Shown here: piece by piece, positions 56,760 through 64,000 of the stretch
Position numbering within the stretch: position 1 is the stretch's first letter
Layout: every line of letters starts with the position of its first letter
Source: Streptomyces sp. F63
GTDB lineage: Bacteria > Actinomycetota > Actinomycetes > Streptomycetales > Streptomycetaceae
NCBI RefSeq assembly: GCF_018070345.1
Contig: NZ_JAGPXX010000002.1
Coordinates: forward strand, 248,001 to 312,000
Length of the DNA: 64,000 nt
Direction: 5' to 3'
The notes under the pieces: model-generated
What the model was told of the DNA's origin: nothing
The model's database searches: none
Seen by the model: the letters and a program-made list of their open reading frames with translations, nothing else
Translations under genes and position numbers: made by a program

Positions 56760-57714
56760 CGGACTCCCCATGACCGTCCCGGCCCCCGGCCTGCCCGCAC
56801 GGGTCCGGATCCACGAAGTGGGCCCCCGGGACGGCCTGCAGAACGAGCAGGCCGTCGTCCCCGTCGAGATCAAGGCCGAGTTCATCAAGCGGCTGGCCGC
56901 GGCCGGGCTGGACACCATCGAGGCGACGAGCTTCGTCCACCCCCGGTGGGTCCCCCAACTGGCCGACGCCGAGCAGCTGATGCCCCTGCTCGGCGGCCCG
57001 GAGCTGCCGGCCGGGACACGGCTGCCTGTCCTCGTCCCCAACGACCGCGGGCTGGAGCGGGCGCTGACGCTCGGGGTGCGGGAGATCGCCGTCTTCGGCA
57101 GTGCCACCGAGTCGTTCGCCAAGGCCAACCTCAACCGGACGGTGGAGGAGTCCCTCGCCATGTTCGAGCCGGTGGTCGCCAGGGCCGCGGCGGCGGGCCT
57201 GCGCGTGCGCGGCTATCTCTCGATGTGTTTCGGAGACCCCTGGGAAGGCGCCGTTCCGGTCGAACAGGTGGTCGCGGTCAGCCGCCGGCTGCTGGATCTG
57301 GGCTGTGACGAGCTGAGCCTCGGCGACACCATCGGCGTCGCCACCCCCGGCCATGTGGCGGCGCTGCTGACGGCGCTCGACGCGGCCGGGGTGCCCGCCG
57401 GCCGGCTCGCCGTCCACTTCCACGACACCTACGGCCAGGCCCTCGCCAACACCCTCGCCGCCCTCCAGCAGGGCGTCACCACCGTCGACGCCTCCGCGGG
57501 CGGTCTCGGCGGCTGCCCCTACGCGAAGAGCGCCACCGGAAACCTCGCCACCGAGGACCTGGTCTGGATGCTGCACGGCCTCGGCATCGAGACCGGGGTC
57601 GATCTCGGCCGCCTCACCGCCACCAGCGTGTGGATGGCCGCCCACCTGGGCCGACCCAGCCCGTCCCGCACCGTCCGTGCCCTCGCCGGCACCCCCTCCC
57701 AGCAGGAGAACTGA
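56746..57714 (+). CDS. Hydroxymethylglutaryl-CoA lyase
   Basis: 322-residue DRE-TIM metallolyase that cleaves HMG-CoA to acetoacetate and acetyl-CoA, the last step of leucine degradation. EVGPRDGLQNEQ starts the barrel, HFHDTYGQALAN has metal-binding His residues, and GGLGGCPYAKSATGN carries the catalytic Cys loop. GAGGAGG six bases before the ATG is one of the best ribosome-binding sites in the window, and the start overlaps the biotin carboxylase gene by 14 bp. Confidence 0.95.
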   Translation: MSLPDGLPMTVPAPGLPARVRIHEVGPRDGLQNEQAVVPVEIKAEFIKRLAAAGLDTIEATSFVHPRWVPQLADAEQLMPLLGGPELPAGTRLPVLVPNDRGLERALTLGVREIAVFGSATESFAKANLNRTVEESLAMFEPVVARAAAAGLRVRGYLSMCFGDPWEGAVPVEQVVAVSRRLLDLGCDELSLGDTIGVATPGHVAALLTALDAAGVPAGRLAVHFHDTYGQALANTLAALQQGVTTVDASAGGLGGCPYAKSATGNLATEDLVWMLHGLGIETGVDLGRLTATSVWMAAHLGRPSPSRTVRALAGTPSQQEN

Positions 57715-57718
57715 AACC

Positions 57719-58879
57719 ATGCCGATCGACCACCGCCTCTCCCCCGAGCACGAGGAACTCCGGCGCACCGTCGAGGAGTTCGCTCACGACGTCATCGCCC
57801 CGAAGATCGGCGAGTTCTACGAGAACCACGAGTTCCCCTACGAGATCGTCCGCGAGATGGGCCGGATGGGCCTCTTCGGCCTGCCCTTCCCCGAGGAGTA
57901 CGGCGGGATGGGCGGCGACTACCTCGCCCTCGGCCTGGTCCTGGAGGAGCTGGCCCGGGTGGACTCCTCGATCGCCATCACCCTCGAAGCCGGGGTCTCC
58001 CTCGGCGCCATGCCCGTCTACCGCTTCGGCACCGAGGAGCAGAAGCGGGAGTGGCTGCCCCGGATGTGCTCCGGCGAGATCCTGGGCGCCTTCGGCCTCA
58101 CCGAGCCGGACTGCGGCTCGGACGCCGGGGGCACCCGCACCACGGCGGTCCGCGACGGCGACGCGTGGGTGATCAACGGTTCCAAGTCCTTCATCACCAA
58201 CTCCGGCACCGACATCACCGGCCTCGTCACGGTCACCGCCGTCACCGGCCGCAAGCCCGACGGCCGCCCCGAGATCTCCTCGATCATCGTGCCCTCCGGC
58301 ACCCCCGGTTTCACCGTCGCGCCCGCGTACTCCAAGGTCGGCTGGAACGCCTCGGACACCCGTGAGCTGTCCTTCTCCGATGTCCGGGTCCCGGCCGCCA
58401 ACCTCCTCGGCGAGGAGGGCCGCGGCTACGCCCAGTTCCTGCGGATACTCGACGAGGGCCGCATCGCGATCTCCGCCCTGGCCACCGGTCTCGCCCAGGG
58501 CTGCGTGGACGAGTCCGTGTCCTACGCCAAGACCCGCAGGGCCTTCGGGAAACCGATCGGCGACAACCAGGCGATCCAGTTCAAACTGGCCGACATGGAG
58601 ATGCGCGCCCACACCGCCCGGCTGGCCTGGCGCGACGCGGCCTCCCGGCTGCTGGCGGGCGAACCGTTCAAGAAGGAGGCGGCCCTGGCCAAGCTGTACT
58701 CCTCGGAGATCGCCGTCACCAACGCCCGGGAGGCCACCCAGATCCACGGCGGCTACGGCTTCATGAACGAGTACCCGGTGGCCCGGATGTGGCGCGACTC
58801 CAAGATCCTGGAGATCGGCGAGGGCACGAGCGAGGTCCAGCGCATGCTGATCGCCCGCGAACTGGGCTTCGCCTCCTGA
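57719..58879 (+). CDS. Acyl-CoA dehydrogenase (short/branched-chain type, AcdH-like)
   Basis: 386-residue FAD dehydrogenase. GAFGLTEPDCGSDAGG and VINGSKSFITNSG are flavin-site motifs, and the catalytic Glu is the first Glu of GEGTSEVQR, unlike the enzyme at 50657. As last gene of the carboxylase-lyase operon, with the start four bases after the HMG-CoA lyase stop, it probably oxidises branched acyl-CoAs such as isovaleryl-CoA in leucine and valine breakdown. AGGAG lies ten bases upstream. Confidence 0.93.
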   Translation: MPIDHRLSPEHEELRRTVEEFAHDVIAPKIGEFYENHEFPYEIVREMGRMGLFGLPFPEEYGGMGGDYLALGLVLEELARVDSSIAITLEAGVSLGAMPVYRFGTEEQKREWLPRMCSGEILGAFGLTEPDCGSDAGGTRTTAVRDGDAWVINGSKSFITNSGTDITGLVTVTAVTGRKPDGRPEISSIIVPSGTPGFTVAPAYSKVGWNASDTRELSFSDVRVPAANLLGEEGRGYAQFLRILDEGRIAISALATGLAQGCVDESVSYAKTRRAFGKPIGDNQAIQFKLADMEMRAHTARLAWRDAASRLLAGEPFKKEAALAKLYSSEIAVTNAREATQIHGGYGFMNEYPVARMWRDSKILEIGEGTSEVQRMLIARELGFAS

Positions 58880-58892
58880 GCCGGGGCCGGCC

Positions 58893-58936
58893 GCCGGCAC
58901 CGCCGGCACCGCCGGCACCGCCGGCACCGCCGGCAC
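58893..58936. repeat. 9-bp tandem repeat GCCGGCACC
   Basis: Four exact copies and most of a fifth, starting 14 bp after the acyl-CoA dehydrogenase stop. It is non-coding. Confidence 0.85.
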
Positions 58937-58940
58937 AACG

Positions 58941-58977
58941 CGCTCGGTCCGGGCCCGCCCGGGCCCCGGGCCGAGCG
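58941..58977 (+). terminator. Terminator of the carboxylase-lyase operon
   Basis: CGCTCGG (58941) pairs with CCGAGCG (58971), and GGGCCC pairs with GGGCCC inside, forming a G/C-rich stem right after the repeat array. Confidence 0.65.
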
Positions 58978-59152
58978 TGCCGGGCCCCGTCGCCCTGAAC
59001 GGCGGGGTGCACGGCGATCCGGGCACGACGCGGCCGTTCGCGGCGGCACCGCCCGGATCGCCAACCTCCCCGATCCGTCATGCAGTTGCCAGGCCGGGAC
59101 ATGGGTGCCACCATGCGCCCATGACCAACAGAAACGAGACCCCTTCCCGCTG

Positions 59153-61018
59153 GTGAGCGAGGTCGGCGAGCGCACGGCGCTCGATCCCCGGACATCGCTG
59201 TACGACCACGCACTGCGCCTGCACCGGCAGACGCCCGATGGGCCCCTGACGGACGGCGGACGGCCCCTCCCGGACGAGGCGCACAGGCCCAGCAAGTCGG
59301 CACGGCACTGGACACAGCACGGCAAAGCCCTCCGGAAGGTCCTGCTGCAGCACTTCGACCGTGACGGCGCCTCCGGAACCGCCCCGGTGCTCACGTCGCG
59401 GTTGCGCCGCCTGAACGTCCGCGCCGAACACGTCGCATCGGTGCTGGAGAAGCTGCCGCTTCCGGACGGTCCCGGCCCGCTCGCCCTCGGCAGAGAGCTG
59501 GTACGCCACGGAACCGACCGCCGCGCCGTATGGGTGGGCCTCGGCCTGCTGGCCCGCCGGGGCGGGCCGGGCGACGCCGCCCTGATCAGGACGGTCGGAC
59601 TGCTGTCATGCTGCACGGCTCCGGCCATCGAGGCCCTGAGGGCCGTCGGCTGCGCCACCCCGGACCTCATATGGCTCGCCGAACGCATCCCCGGACGGCT
59701 CCGCGGCACGGTGTTCCCGGCGCTCTGCGAACGGGACGATCCGGCCGCCCGCAGCTGGCTGCTCTCTGCTCCGCTGGACCGGCGCCGCACCTCGCCCTCC
59801 CGGGCACGGGAGATCGCCGAGAAGGCCCATCTCGCCGAGGCTCTGGAGGCCCACTCCGCCGGCGCGGCCGGGACAGCCGTCACGGCCCGGGCCCTGAGCC
59901 TCCTGACAGCCATGACCGGGCCCAACGACTACCGGGCCGAACTCCCCCACTACACCGACGCCACGCGCGTCTACACCGCTCTTCTCCCCCGGCTCGCCGA
60001 ACTGTCCCCGTCCCTCGACCACTTCGCCGATCTGCTCTCACTGCTCCTCGAACTGCACAGCGGACACAGCGCCCTGCTGGACTGGCGGCCCGGGGAGCGG
60101 GAACGGGTCGCGGCCGGAATCGGAGCGGTGCTCCGCCGCCGCGAGTGGACGGCCGTCGCCTCCGCCGCCGAGGCCTCCACCGACGTGACCGAGCGCCGCA
60201 GGGGTCAGTGGATACGGCGCACCGGCGTCCCGGAACCACCGATCCCGCCGGACGCCGGAGAAGGCGCCGCCAACCGGCTGTCCGTCCACGTCGTCGTCCC
60301 CGATCCGGCCGGGCCACCGGGTGTGCAGACCCGTGTCCTGGTGGACGGCAGACCGCTGATCGCCGCCGCCTTCGCCGACGGGCCCCCGAACCCGCCGGAG
60401 TACCTGCTCGGCCGGGGGCTCCTCCGCGCGTCCGGGGAACCGCGGAGGGTCCAGCTGGCGGAGGCCTGGTGCACAGAGGGCTGTTGCGGCGCCCTGTACG
60501 TCACCATCAGCCGGCAGGGCGACACGGTCGTATGGCGCAACTGGGAGGCCCCCGCCGGTTCGCCTTCCGAACCGGACCGCCCCGAGCCGCCCGAACTGCG
60601 CTTCCACGTCGCCCATTACGACGCCGAGATCACCCGAGCGCAGAACGACCACGGCTGGGAGTGGCCGGCCCGGACCCTGGCCCGGCTGCTGACCGAGCGC
60701 CTGCGCGCCGAGCCGGACCTCCTCGGACGCTGGGACTGTGCGCAGGGCTGGATCAGCACGCACTACGCCGACCACGACCGGGTCCAGGTCGCGTTCACCC
60801 ACCCGGCACCGTCCTCCTCCGAGCCGGAGCGGAGGACGGACCCCGACCGTCCCTGGCTCCAGTTCATCTGGGACATCCCGGACGACGGCAGCCCTCCGGA
60901 GGAACAGGCGCGGGCCGCCCTGCGGCACTTGGCTGCGGACGACCCGAAGACATATGCCGAGATCGCCGGAGGCAGCCAGGAGTCCGCGCAGGCACTCGGC
61001 TTCCCCTGGCCGGACTGA
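59153..61018 (+). CDS. Large protein of unknown function, HEAT-like N-terminal half
   Basis: 621 residues from GTG 59153. The first half is alpha-helical with repeated Leu/Ala pairs (RRAVWVGLGLLARRGGPGDAALI, SLLTAMTGPNDY), suggesting a HEAT-like solenoid. The second half is mixed and contains WCTEGCCGALYVTI, LRFHVAHYDAEITRAQNDHGWEWP and RWDCAQGWISTHYADHDRVQ. No signal peptide or membrane helix is seen. I do not recognise the family. The start is uncertain: GTG 59153 overlaps the stop of an 11-codon frame beginning ATG 59121, and GTG 59105 is also in frame. It stands alone. Confidence 0.7.
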   Translation: MSEVGERTALDPRTSLYDHALRLHRQTPDGPLTDGGRPLPDEAHRPSKSARHWTQHGKALRKVLLQHFDRDGASGTAPVLTSRLRRLNVRAEHVASVLEKLPLPDGPGPLALGRELVRHGTDRRAVWVGLGLLARRGGPGDAALIRTVGLLSCCTAPAIEALRAVGCATPDLIWLAERIPGRLRGTVFPALCERDDPAARSWLLSAPLDRRRTSPSRAREIAEKAHLAEALEAHSAGAAGTAVTARALSLLTAMTGPNDYRAELPHYTDATRVYTALLPRLAELSPSLDHFADLLSLLLELHSGHSALLDWRPGERERVAAGIGAVLRRREWTAVASAAEASTDVTERRRGQWIRRTGVPEPPIPPDAGEGAANRLSVHVVVPDPAGPPGVQTRVLVDGRPLIAAAFADGPPNPPEYLLGRGLLRASGEPRRVQLAEAWCTEGCCGALYVTISRQGDTVVWRNWEAPAGSPSEPDRPEPPELRFHVAHYDAEITRAQNDHGWEWPARTLARLLTERLRAEPDLLGRWDCAQGWISTHYADHDRVQVAFTHPAPSSSEPERRTDPDRPWLQFIWDIPDDGSPPEEQARAALRHLAADDPKTYAEIAGGSQESAQALGFPWPD

Positions 61019-61020
61019 GG

Positions 61021-61138
61021 ACCGTTGCGGCGGCAGCGAGCGGGGCCCGGACGACCCGCGGTGGCGACCGGGCCCGGGCGACCGGGCCCGGGCGACCGGG
61101 GCCGTATGCCGCGTCCGGGGCCGGCCGGGCCCGGGTGC
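61021..61138. other. Short intergenic tandem repeats, possible terminator
   Basis: Two copies of the 15-bp unit GCGACCGGGCCCGGG (about 61064-61093) sit between convergent genes. GGGCCC is self-complementary, so the array can fold and probably ends transcription from both sides. Confidence 0.5.
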
Positions 61139-61852
61139 CTACGGACGGCCGGTGTTCTTGTGAAAGACCAGCAGATACCTCCAGAAGAGCAGCCTGCGGA
61201 GGGTGGCACCGGGCAGCAGTTCGGATGCCTCCTGCCGGATCTCGGCCAGCGACATCGACGGCTGCTGCACCGGCGCCCGGACGGCCGGGGCGGCCCCGCT
61301 CCCACCGGGGCCACCGGGTCCGGGGCCACCGGGTCCGGGGGCGCCGGGTCCGGGGGCGCCGGGTCCGGGGGCGCCGGCGGCCGGGCGGAGCGTCTCCGCC
61401 ACGCGGACCGCGAGCCGGGCGGCCGCGTTGGCCGGGACGGCCGCCAGGCTCCATGCGCGGTCCGCCGGTGACGCCGCCCGGTAGCAGCCGAGGATCAGCA
61501 GCACACCGCGGGGGGCCAGCGCGTCACGCAGCGCCGCGACGGTGCCGAAGGGCACGTGGTGGATGCTCGCCAGGCAGGAGATGACGTCGTAGTGTCCGGC
61601 GGGGAGCGGGGCGCGGGTGATGTCCGCCCGGCGGAACCGGGGTTCGGGACGCCCGTCCCCGTGGCCCGGCCGCGCCCGGGCGGCTTCGATCACCTCCGCC
61701 GCCGGGTCCACCGCGTCCACGGCGATCCCCCGGGCCGCGAGCCTGCGTGCGAACCTCCCGGTTCCGCACCCGACGTCCAGCGCGGTACGGCAGTCGTCGG
61801 GCACGTGGCGGAGCAGCAGGCGATGGTAGTGGTCGTTGTGATCGAACGGCAT
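61139..61852 (-). CDS. Class I SAM-dependent methyltransferase
   Basis: 237-residue methyltransferase. Motif I is ALDVGCGTGRFARRLA, followed by VDAVDPAAEVIEAAR (motif II acidic residue) and YDVISCLASIHHV (motif IV area). About 45 residues in the middle of the C-terminal part are a PGPGAPGPG repeat insertion between two structured pieces. The acceptor is unknown; the simple ubiE/COQ5-like fold allows small molecules. It is convergent with the unknown gene at 59153 and precedes the tail-anchored protein's 3' end. Confidence 0.88.
   Translation of the reverse strand: MPFDHNDHYHRLLLRHVPDDCRTALDVGCGTGRFARRLAARGIAVDAVDPAAEVIEAARARPGHGDGRPEPRFRRADITRAPLPAGHYDVISCLASIHHVPFGTVAALRDALAPRGVLLILGCYRAASPADRAWSLAAVPANAAARLAVRVAETLRPAAGAPGPGAPGPGAPGPGGPGPGGPGGSGAAPAVRAPVQQPSMSLAEIRQEASELLPGATLRRLLFWRYLLVFHKNTGRP
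61316..61375. repeat. 12-bp tandem repeat within the methyltransferase gene
   Basis: About five copies of CCGGGTCCGGGG-type units, diverged at single bases, encode the PGPGAPGPG insertion. Confidence 0.8.
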
Positions 61853-61917
61853 AGGCCCAGAATGCCGTCACTGTCACTGTCCCGGCCTCCGGCCTCCGTC
61901 CCCCGTCCCGGGGCGGA

Positions 61918-64000
61918 TCAGCCGGCCAGGAGGAGGTAGAGCAGCACCGAGAACGCCACCGCCAAGCCGCCGACCACACTGAGCACCAGCACCCGGGCGT
62001 CCTTGTCCTCCGCTTCGCCGCTGCCGTTTCCCGGGCGCCGGAGTCCCGGGCCGGGGATCACGGTGTCCGGCGGTGAGGCGGGCGGCCGGGAGCCGTGCGT
62101 CCCGGCCCGGAGGTGTCCAGGGTTCCGTGCGGCGGGTTCGTGGGGTGGTGGTGAACCGTGGGCCCGCGGGGGCCCGGGTACGGCGACGGCCCCGGGACCG
62201 GGCGCGGGACCGGAGAGGGAGCCGGGACCGGGCGCTTCCGTTCCGCCGTGGTCCTGCCGGAACGCCTGGAGGAGGGCCAGCCAGACCGCGTCCCCGAGCC
62301 CCGGGCCGTTCCGCTGCTCCAGGATCCGGTCGACCGCGGCCCGGCCCGCGAGGTCGGCGCCGGCGGCCAGCCGGGGCAGCACCGCGGCGAGCCGGCCGCT
62401 GATCCGCTCGTCCCTGGCCAGCGGCCGCACGGCCCAGTGATAGAGCGCGGCTGCGTTGGCGGCGCGGGTTTCGTCTGCGGGAGGCGGGCCGGCCGACGGA
62501 CGGGGCCGGCTGGTCACGAACAGCCCCATCTCCAGCACGGTTTCGCACAGATCCCGGCGTAGCGCGCGGCCCCACTCGCTGTACCGCTCGGCGATCTCCC
62601 GCACCAGCAGACCGACGGCCGCATACGGGATGTGGTCCTGCCGCAGCGCCGCCACCAGGTTCCTGTCCGTGGTGCCCGCGACCGCGGCCCCGGCCGGCCC
62701 GGGTCCGGCGGGCTCCTCCTCCATCGTCCGCAGGGCGGTGAGGAGTTCCGGGTAGTCCACCGTCCGCTTGCGGCGGCGGTGGATCAGATGCCCGGGCCGG
62801 GGCGCCGCCGGCCACTCGGGACGGACGCGCGGCAGCGCGGCGGGACCGCCGGCGGGGGGTGCCGCGGGTGCGGACGGGGGGTCCGCCGGTCCGGCCGTAC
62901 GCGGTCCGGTCCCGGCGGTCCCGTGCGGTCCCGTCCTGTCCGTCGCGTGCGGTCCGGCCCCGTGCGGTCCCGTCCTGCCGGCCCCGTGCGGTCCGGCCCC
63001 GTGCGGTCCGGCCCCGTGCGGTCCCGTCCTGCCGGCCCCGTGCGGTCCGGCCCCGTGCGGTCCCGTCCTGCCGGTCCCGTGCGGTCCGGCCGTGGGCGGC
63101 TCGGGCACAACGGGCTGTCCGGGCACGGGCCGTTGCAGGGAGTTCGCGGCGGGCGCGGAGATCTCCGACGGGGCAGCCTTCCGCCGGGCCGGGTCCCTCC
63201 GTCCGGGGGCCGGGCCGCCGGTTTCCCGCCACACGGTCCCCGGGCCGGCGGAGGCCGTCCCGGCGGAGGCCGGCGGGGCGGTCCGCTCCCCTCCCACGCG
63301 TTCGAGTCCGGCGGGCTGATCCGGCCGCCGGGATTCCGCCCGGGCCGGGCCCGGATGCACCGGGCGCGGCTCCCCGGACCCCGGCTCCCCGGGGCCCCGT
63401 CGCCGGCCGGACGGGTGCGGATCGGCGGGCTCGCGGCGCACCGCTCCGGGCCGCCCGGTCTGTCCCGGGCGCGCCGGGCCCGGGCCCGTGGCGTCCCCGC
63501 GTGGTCCGTACGGGCGCGGCGCGCCGCCCGTGGCCGGGGACAGCAGGGTCAGCGCCTGCTCGGCGGAGGCCAGGAGTCCCCGGCCGTCCCCGGCTCCCGC
63601 GCCCCGCCGGTCCCGCGCACCCGCCGCGGCCGCCAGCGCCTTCGCGACCTCGTACTCGTGCCCCTCCCCTGCCTCGACCCGGCGCAGATAGTGGTCCACC
63701 AGCCCGGCCGCCAGCCGTTCGGCCCGGTCCCCGAGCCGTTCCCGGGGGTCCATCCGGATCCGGTCGGTGCCCTGGGAGACCGTGCCCGGCCAGCTCCGGA
63801 CGAAGAGGAAGCGGATGGCCCGGTCCTCCGCGGTGTCGTGGGTGGCGAACGTCCAGTCCCGGGGGTGGAGTTCGCTGAAGATGCCGTGCAGCCCCCACAG
63901 CACCCGGCAGGCGCTGTCCCCGCCCTCCCGGTCCAGCACGGTGAACGCCTGCCCGGGGTTGCGCAGGAACTCCGCGGCCACGGCCGTCAGTGTCTCCCCG
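61918..64000 (-). CDS. Tail-anchored low-complexity protein of unknown function, partial
   Basis: At least 694 residues, open past the right edge of the window. The N-terminal part seen (AEFLRNPGQAFTVLDREGG, then DWTFATHDTAEDRAIRFLF) is globular, followed by a helical region to about 150. A long Pro/Gly/Arg-rich disordered part includes repeats of TGPHGAG. A second helical region follows (ELLTALRTMEEEP..., VAALRQDHIPYAAVGLLVREIAERY) and one membrane helix stands at the very end (VLVLSVVGGLAVAFSVLLYLLLAG). This suggests a cytoplasmic protein fixed by its tail. No family is recognised. The GTG at 63981 is not taken as start because the frame continues upstream. Confidence 0.75.
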   Translation of the reverse strand, partial: GETLTAVAAEFLRNPGQAFTVLDREGGDSACRVLWGLHGIFSELHPRDWTFATHDTAEDRAIRFLFVRSWPGTVSQGTDRIRMDPRERLGDRAERLAAGLVDHYLRRVEAGEGHEYEVAKALAAAAGARDRRGAGAGDGRGLLASAEQALTLLSPATGGAPRPYGPRGDATGPGPARPGQTGRPGAVRREPADPHPSGRRRGPGEPGSGEPRPVHPGPARAESRRPDQPAGLERVGGERTAPPASAGTASAGPGTVWRETGGPAPGRRDPARRKAAPSEISAPAANSLQRPVPGQPVVPEPPTAGPHGTGRTGPHGAGPHGAGRTGPHGAGPHGAGPHGAGRTGPHGAGPHATDRTGPHGTAGTGPRTAGPADPPSAPAAPPAGGPAALPRVRPEWPAAPRPGHLIHRRRKRTVDYPELLTALRTMEEEPAGPGPAGAAVAGTTDRNLVAALRQDHIPYAAVGLLVREIAERYSEWGRALRRDLCETVLEMGLFVTSRPRPSAGPPPADETRAANAAALYHWAVRPLARDERISGRLAAVLPRLAAGADLAGRAAVDRILEQRNGPGLGDAVWLALLQAFRQDHGGTEAPGPGSLSGPAPGPGAVAVPGPPRAHGSPPPHEPAARNPGHLRAGTHGSRPPASPPDTVIPGPGLRRPGNGSGEAEDKDARVLVLSVVGGLAVAFSVLLYLLLAG
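62920..63085. repeat. Minisatellite encoding TGPHGAG repeats
   Basis: About ten imperfect 15-bp units of the type CCGTGCGGTCCGGCC or CCGTGCGGTCCCGTC, with interspersed CTGCCGGCC words. It is an in-frame, coding repeat. Confidence 0.85.

Overview
This window is chromosomal DNA from a high-GC actinomycete, almost certainly Streptomyces or a close relative. Third codon positions are nearly all G or C, GTG starts are common, many same-strand genes overlap by the four bases GTGA, and the families are typical of the genus: DUF397/Scr1 regulators, RsbW-like ATPases, a streptogrisin fold, a PS-10/S37 peptidase and a fused ABC exporter. From memory, and unchecked, the order copZ-copA ... gltA-recD2 ... 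GH3 ... speB ... tesB-acyl-CoA dehydrogenase-TetR-accD-accA-hmgL-acdH resembles the conserved S. coelicolor core chromosome. No tRNA, rRNA, CRISPR array, insertion sequence or phage gene was found.

Layout. 0-6.8 kb: myo-inositol catabolism (iolC-iolB-iolD leftward; an IolE-like TIM-barrel enzyme and iolG rightward). 6.8-10.2 kb: an MMPL transporter and its divergent TetR repressor, with three palindromes between them. 10.2-13.0 kb: copper efflux (copZ-copA) behind a CsoR-type operator. 13.6-17.3 kb: citrate synthase and a RecD2 helicase. 17.5-19.5 kb: ribokinase, a 48-residue protein and an RsbW-type ATPase. 19.7-26.5 kb: an unassigned sugar locus (TIM-barrel isomerase, DUF993, Gfo/Idh/MocA dehydrogenase, PmoA-like protein) facing a LacI regulator; the same AAGCGCTT core lies upstream of the operon and of the regulator region. 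26.5-32.8 kb: a transporter remnant, a secreted NagZ-like GH3 enzyme, a lipoprotein, an S37 peptidase and an orphan sugar-binding lipoprotein. 33-38.7 kb: a 1406-residue fused ABC exporter and a PIG-L deacetylase.

38.8-44.6 kb holds the most interesting system. A leftward cassette encodes a 116-residue small protein, a four-helix membrane protein and a 901-residue TPR-like/CHAT (caspase-fold) protease, followed closely by a NUDIX hydrolase. I recognise it as a CATRA-type predicted conflict (immunity) system. Directly beside it, 44.8-47.5 kb is a gene graveyard. It contains an antibiotic-kinase pseudogene (lost N-lobe plus an 11-bp tandem-duplication frameshift), a trypsin-fold secreted protein whose catalytic His and Ser are replaced, and a deletion scar that removed the 5' ends of a divergent Scr1-regulator/ATPase pair.

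47.5-58.9 kb is core metabolism: an agmatinase-family enzyme, a conserved protein, then a leucine/acyl-CoA catabolic locus (tesB, an LCAD-type acyl-CoA dehydrogenase and TetR leftward; carboxyltransferase, biotin carboxylase, HMG-CoA lyase and acyl-CoA dehydrogenase rightward) with two GTTAACG-type operators. 59-64 kb carries a large protein of unknown function, a methyltransferase and a tail-anchored low-complexity protein that runs off the window.
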